Assembly (NCBI GenBank): GCA_023079485.1
Contig: CM041108.1
Coordinates: forward strand, 4,154,001 to 4,218,000
Direction of reading: 5' to 3'
DNA length: 64,000 nt
Source: Archilochus colubris
Lineage: Eukaryota; Chordata; Aves; Apodiformes; Trochilidae
Shown here in pieces: positions 60,301 through 64,000 of this stretch. A program made the translations under genes and the position numbers. Below the pieces are notes generated by a model that ran no database searches, had not been told where the DNA came from, and was given only the letters and a program-made list of their open reading frames with translations. Position 1 is the first letter of the stretch. Every line of letters starts with the position of its first letter.

Positions 60301-62709
60301 TGATGGGCATTTACATTTCCAGCATGACAAGAGGGGAGAACCCTTTCTGAAGAAGATGCCTCATGGTCAGCAGCAATCCCTGCCTTTTATTTGCACACAA
60401 ACTGACAGCAGAAAGAGAAGGGGGGGTGACGAGCAGCAGGGACCTGACCTGCATTTGCTGCCTTTCCCCTGTAATTGTTCCCATGACCTAGAAGGCAAGT
60501 GCCTCAATTCAGAGGCACAGCAGTACTTCTAACCTCATCTGAGCTAATACTCAGTTGATTAACCTATCCATGTATTTTTACATGTCAAATTTGACTGCTT
60601 TCCCTTCCACTTCAATGGCTTAAAGAAATGTCCTGGAATAACTGGTCAGAACCTCTCCCCTCTGCCTGGATGCTGCTGCCCAGCCTGTCCCTGGGCTACA
60701 CTCCTCCACATTTTCATCCAAGAAACTTGGACAGACTCTGTTTTATTCCAGAAGACTGGGAACCAGTTGCAAGGAAAACCAGATGAACCTCACCTGAGAC
60801 AAAATTATGCCCAGATATTTGGTGAGAAAACACCTCTTTACATGCACAAAGATGATGAACAAAAGACACCCTCAAGCAAGGAGATGAAATCCTGGCCTTT
60901 TTGCACTCCCCTCCACCTTTTGGCTCTCCCTGCAGCCAGCAGCAGACACCTGCATCATATGCAGCTCTCAAGATTATTAGTTTTTCAAAGTCTCATTTAT
61001 TTCAGCTGCTTCCCTGAAAGCTAGGCCCAACTTGGAGCCCTTCTGCTGACACAAGGTCTTTGGAAAAAATATGTGCCTTATTGTTGCTGTCGACGTTTAC
61101 AAATTCTGCTGTATCCATCTGTCCAGTTAATTACTTTGTGCAGTAGCCTGTTAGCTTCTTTAAAAAAAAAAATAGAAAAAGGACCCAATTATCATTCTGG
61201 GCAGCTCTCTGGATCCCAGAGAAGCAGCAGCAACACATCCCCAGTGCCACCAATGCCTTTGTTGCCACTGCAAGCTGACAAACAGGCAAAGAGAGAGCAA
61301 CACTTGGCAAGGCTGAGTTCATTCTGGTGGGATGAGGGAAGAATTCCCATCTCCTTCTTCCATCCAGCCCTCTATCCCAGTGCTCCCTGACATGCCAGCA
61401 GCTCTCCCTCCTCTCACCTATTCCCCAGCATCTCTCCACTCTGTTCATCCCTGTCCTCTCCTGCCCTCTGGCTGCCCCCAGCCTTCACCTCTCCTTTCTA
61501 CATCCACCTCCAAGTAGCAGGGACACGGCATGGGGACACTTGGTGGCCCTGATTAGGATGTGGCTGTGGCTACTGTTGCCCCTCTGGAGGGTCCCAGACT
61601 CCCCACGAGCTCCAAAGTGCAGGGATGGACGTTGGTGTCATTCAGCAGGAGAGTTTCTCCCCAGCTCAATGAGAGCATTTTTCCTGGAACAAGGGGCTGA
61701 ATTCAGCTGCTTGGTGCTGTCTGATCACAGTTTGTTGCCAGAGTAACAGAGGCACTGGAGCTGCCAGGGCCACGTTTCAGGGGAGGGAAGGGGATGCTGC
61801 CTGGCACCCTCCTTTGCCACCACCCTAAAGAGATGAATAAGAGGTCCCCCAAGCCCTCCATGGGGTGAGAGCAGGTCCTCAAAGTCCCCACTGAGTGGGA
61901 AAAGAGGAAGAAATCCCCTGCAGATGCAGAACCTACTCCTGGCATCTGCTGGAGATGTCCTCAAGTGACTTTGGATCGGCTGCTTCATCCCCCTGGGAAA
62001 TGGGGATACTGTGCTGCCACTTTGCCACCCAGCTCCAAATCCACCCTTTGGATCCAGCCAGAGCTTAGTGGCTCAGACCACTAAGACCTCTCTGACTTGA
62101 CCAAATCACTCATCTGCCCCTCACTGCACTCCCAGAGGTTATAACCCAGGTTTTCCAAAGGTTTTTCTCCTTTTCAGGGCTTGGATGTACAACTGAACGT
62201 GATCTCAGTAAGGATGCTCGACAGGTTAATGCATCAGCTCTCTTCCTGAGAATGTACTTCAGTCTGAAATAAAATGCAACGATGTCTTCTGCTTTTTATA
62301 GAGCAAAACCTGGCCTTAGGGATCCAACAGACCAGCAAAAGCTGAACAGAAGTGGTTTTCTTAGACACAGAGGACATTATTTGTGCTTTGTACATTGAGA
62401 GCACTAACGCAGCCCTCTAAGACACAGACTACAGTCTCTCCAGATCAAATAAAACACCCTGTGATTTTCCTTTTCAAGGAAGAACAAGTCGGAAGTTACC
62501 CCACTACATACCTGAACCTTCAGATCTACAGTGCATTCAGGTACTTAGCAGATCACCAGGCAACCCAGGCATTCCTCTCCTTGCCCTCTCCCCACACTTA
62601 TTTGTAAATTGGTTTTTCATTTGTGAGCTGCTATTCAGCTCACTCCACGATTCATCTTTGTAGAGATTTTTGTAGATGACAACAGACAGTGAAAAACACA
62701 CAAATACTT

Positions 62710-62722
62710 CCCCCCCCCCCCC
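62710..62722. repeat. C13 homopolymer
   Basis: Thirteen C in a row. Confidence 0.9.
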
Positions 62723-63394
62723 AGGCTTCTCAGCACTCTGATAGCATAGCACTAAAAAGACAGGGAAAACCCTCATAAGGAAGTCAAGTAACTATAGACA
62801 CAAGCAGGCAGCATTGCACAGTCAGAGCTTGCTGCTATCCTACACACACAAATGAAGATCACAGCTGTGCCATACCAGGGCTCTAAGACTCCTCTGAATA
62901 TGAACGAGCTCTGTCTCTCTGCTGATTCCCTCCCAGCATCTCTCTGAAGTCAGAAGACCCAGCCAACCCTGCCACACACACTGCCTTGCTCCTTTCCTGC
63001 CTGCTTTGCAATTTTAATTCCTCACCTTCCCAAGCAGAGAAAGATTTATCATGCTTTCGACAGAAATATTTAACATTCCAGATGTATTTGGTTTTCCTTC
63101 CGGGGGCTCTGAAAGACTTGGGGGATAAAGTTTGCACAAAACACCCATCTCCATTTCCAAAAAGCCTGCTTGAAAAGAGAGGACTGCAGGCCAGAGGGAG
63201 CAGAGCCACCCCCAGTGGGTACAAGAAGGGGTGCAGAGGTGTTGCCACAGAGCAAAACCAGTTTATTACTGTGAAGTCTGGTCCTGCTTTTATTTTCAGG
63301 ACTCATGGGATACCAGTCAAGAACTTTTCCTCTTTGTCATCACTATCACATCCATTGACTGTAAGAAGAACAAAACTCAGGTCCCTAACATGGA

Positions 63395-63500
63395 TGCAAC
63401 ACTGTTGCTTAAACTTGGTCCATGTTCAAGAGTTCAATGTCTTGCCTAAAATCACATAGGGCATCTTTGGCAGAGCTATGAATTAAACCTAAGCTTGTAG
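63395..63500 (+). mobile_element. MIR-like ancient SINE remnant
   Basis: TCAATGTCTTGCCTAAAATC, ACATAGGGCATCTTTGGCAGAGC and TATGAATTAAACCTAAGCTTG follow 'aagtgacttgcccaaggtcacacagctagtaagtggcagagccaggattagaacccaggtct'. The copy is strongly diverged. The strand given is that of the matched words. Confidence 0.5.
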
Positions 63501-63654
63501 TAGCCCAGGGCTGCTACTCAGGTATTACTGCAATACCTTGCACAGACTCCTCAGTGGTCAGAAGGCTTAAAAAAAAAAAGCCCCCTGCCAGGGGGATGCA
63601 GTGACACTGATGAAGCACCCAGGGAGCAAACCAAGAGCTCTGTCCCTGTCCACC

Positions 63655-63880
63655 CAACAAGCTCAATCCTTCCAAGCCATTTGTCTAATCTGTTGCTTAA
63701 AATCTCCAGTGACAGATACTCTGCAAACTCCCTTAAAAATCTATTTTAGCCCTTCACTATTTTAACGTCCAACAATGTTTCCCAATGTCCAGCCTCAATT
63801 TTTCTTGCTGCAATTTATGCTGTTGAGAGGAGATCATTCCCTCTCTTGGAGATTGTTTCTCTTTGATTCCTGGGGGCACG
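63655..63880 (-). mobile_element. Ancient CR1/L3-type LINE fragment
   Basis: Reverse-oriented words in the right order for the old sauropsid CR1 type: TTTGTCTAATCTGTTGCTTAAAATCTCCAGTGACAGATACTCTGCAAACTCCC (read in pieces), then TTCACTATTTTAACGTCCAACAATGTTTCCCAATGTCCAGCC and TTTTTCTTGCTGCAATTTATGCTG. It is clearly more diverged than the three avian CR1 copies on the left. Confidence 0.7.
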
Positions 63881-64000
63881 TGTTCAGTGCTGAGATGGCT
63901 GCAGGTTTCTGTGCTTTAATAAATCAAACATTACAGAACAGAATTGATGGGCCATCTATTTGAGCTGCCCTCTGCAAGCCCAGCTCAAAAATTTGCTGTC

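Larger units (their letters stand above)
44099..63390. other. GRIK4: Probable 5'UTR-intron stretch right of the purine tract
   Basis: Outside the candidate conserved blocks and simple repeats listed separately I see only unique non-coding sequence. At 45145-45175 the words TTGACTTCAATGGCAAAGCTGG resemble a common old sauropsid repeat. From 58940 to 59010 a faint similarity to decayed CR1 can be imagined but not supported. No exon, RNA gene or CpG island is recognised. Confidence 0.5.
22950..64000 (-). other. GRIK4: Probable GRIK4 5'UTR intron (partial), possibly reaching upstream sequence
   Basis: The acceptor at 22950 shows that an intron lies to its right. No CpG-dense stretch that could be a promoter, and no recognisable coding exon of a neighbour, appears up to 64000. 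The simplest reading is one long 5'UTR intron. A small non-coding exon inside this stretch cannot be excluded, because such exons have no code to recognise. In other vertebrates ARHGEF12 lies upstream of GRIK4; I see nothing of it here. Confidence 0.6.

Noticed and set aside
22950..64000. CpG island or promoter for GRIK4
   Set aside because: CpGs are sparse throughout, and no dense cluster with GC boxes was seen. The promoter is probably outside the window.

Overview
This window looks like avian nuclear DNA. It carries a few CR1 retrotransposon 3' ends in reverse orientation, some very decayed MIR-like and older CR1 pieces, many short A/T homopolymers, few CpGs, and long stretches with no repeat I can recognise. 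I see no bacterial, plasmid or viral gene organisation. The species cannot be fixed from the sequence alone.

The one real coding feature I can support is a single exon on the minus strand at 22818-22949. It is the first coding exon of GRIK4, which encodes the kainate receptor subunit GluK4/KA1. It has a pyrimidine-rich acceptor, 50 bases of 5'UTR, a start codon in good context, 27 codons giving a signal peptide plus the conserved SPHSLRI, and a GTGAGT donor after the first base of codon 28. Transcription runs from high to low coordinates. Positions 1-22817 are therefore the intron after this exon. The sequence right of 22949 is the intron in front of it, and since the exon has a clear acceptor, at least one non-coding 5' exon must lie upstream. 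I found no promoter-like CpG island and no second coding exon, so both probably lie outside the window.

Left part (1-22817, intron): a CR1 at about 1697-2018 followed by an AT-rich tract, a 27-bp minisatellite near 4.7 kb, a MIR-like remnant near 5.7 kb, a slowly evolving-looking block near 7.2-8.0 kb, a second CR1 at 11328-11780 that still encodes a readable piece of CR1 reverse-transcriptase ORF C-terminus, a third CR1 at 21070-21345, and a 17-19 bp AT minisatellite at 21503-21589.

Right part (22950-64000, 5'UTR intron): simple repeats, including a striking 298-base uninterrupted purine tract at 43801-44098; MIR-like fragments near 37.9, 39.1, 39.8 and 63.4 kb; an ancient CR1 at 63655-63880; and several homeodomain-motif-rich, repeat-free blocks (about 35.6, 37.3, 44.5, 46.7, 48.3, 52.0, 56.1 and 57.1 kb) that resemble conserved non-coding enhancers. 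The most distinctive of these contains a perfect 14-bp palindrome at 48315-48328. I found no sign of an undescribed multi-gene system. The most interesting material is regulatory: the upstream-ATG-rich leader of GRIK4 and the candidate enhancers in its 5' intron.
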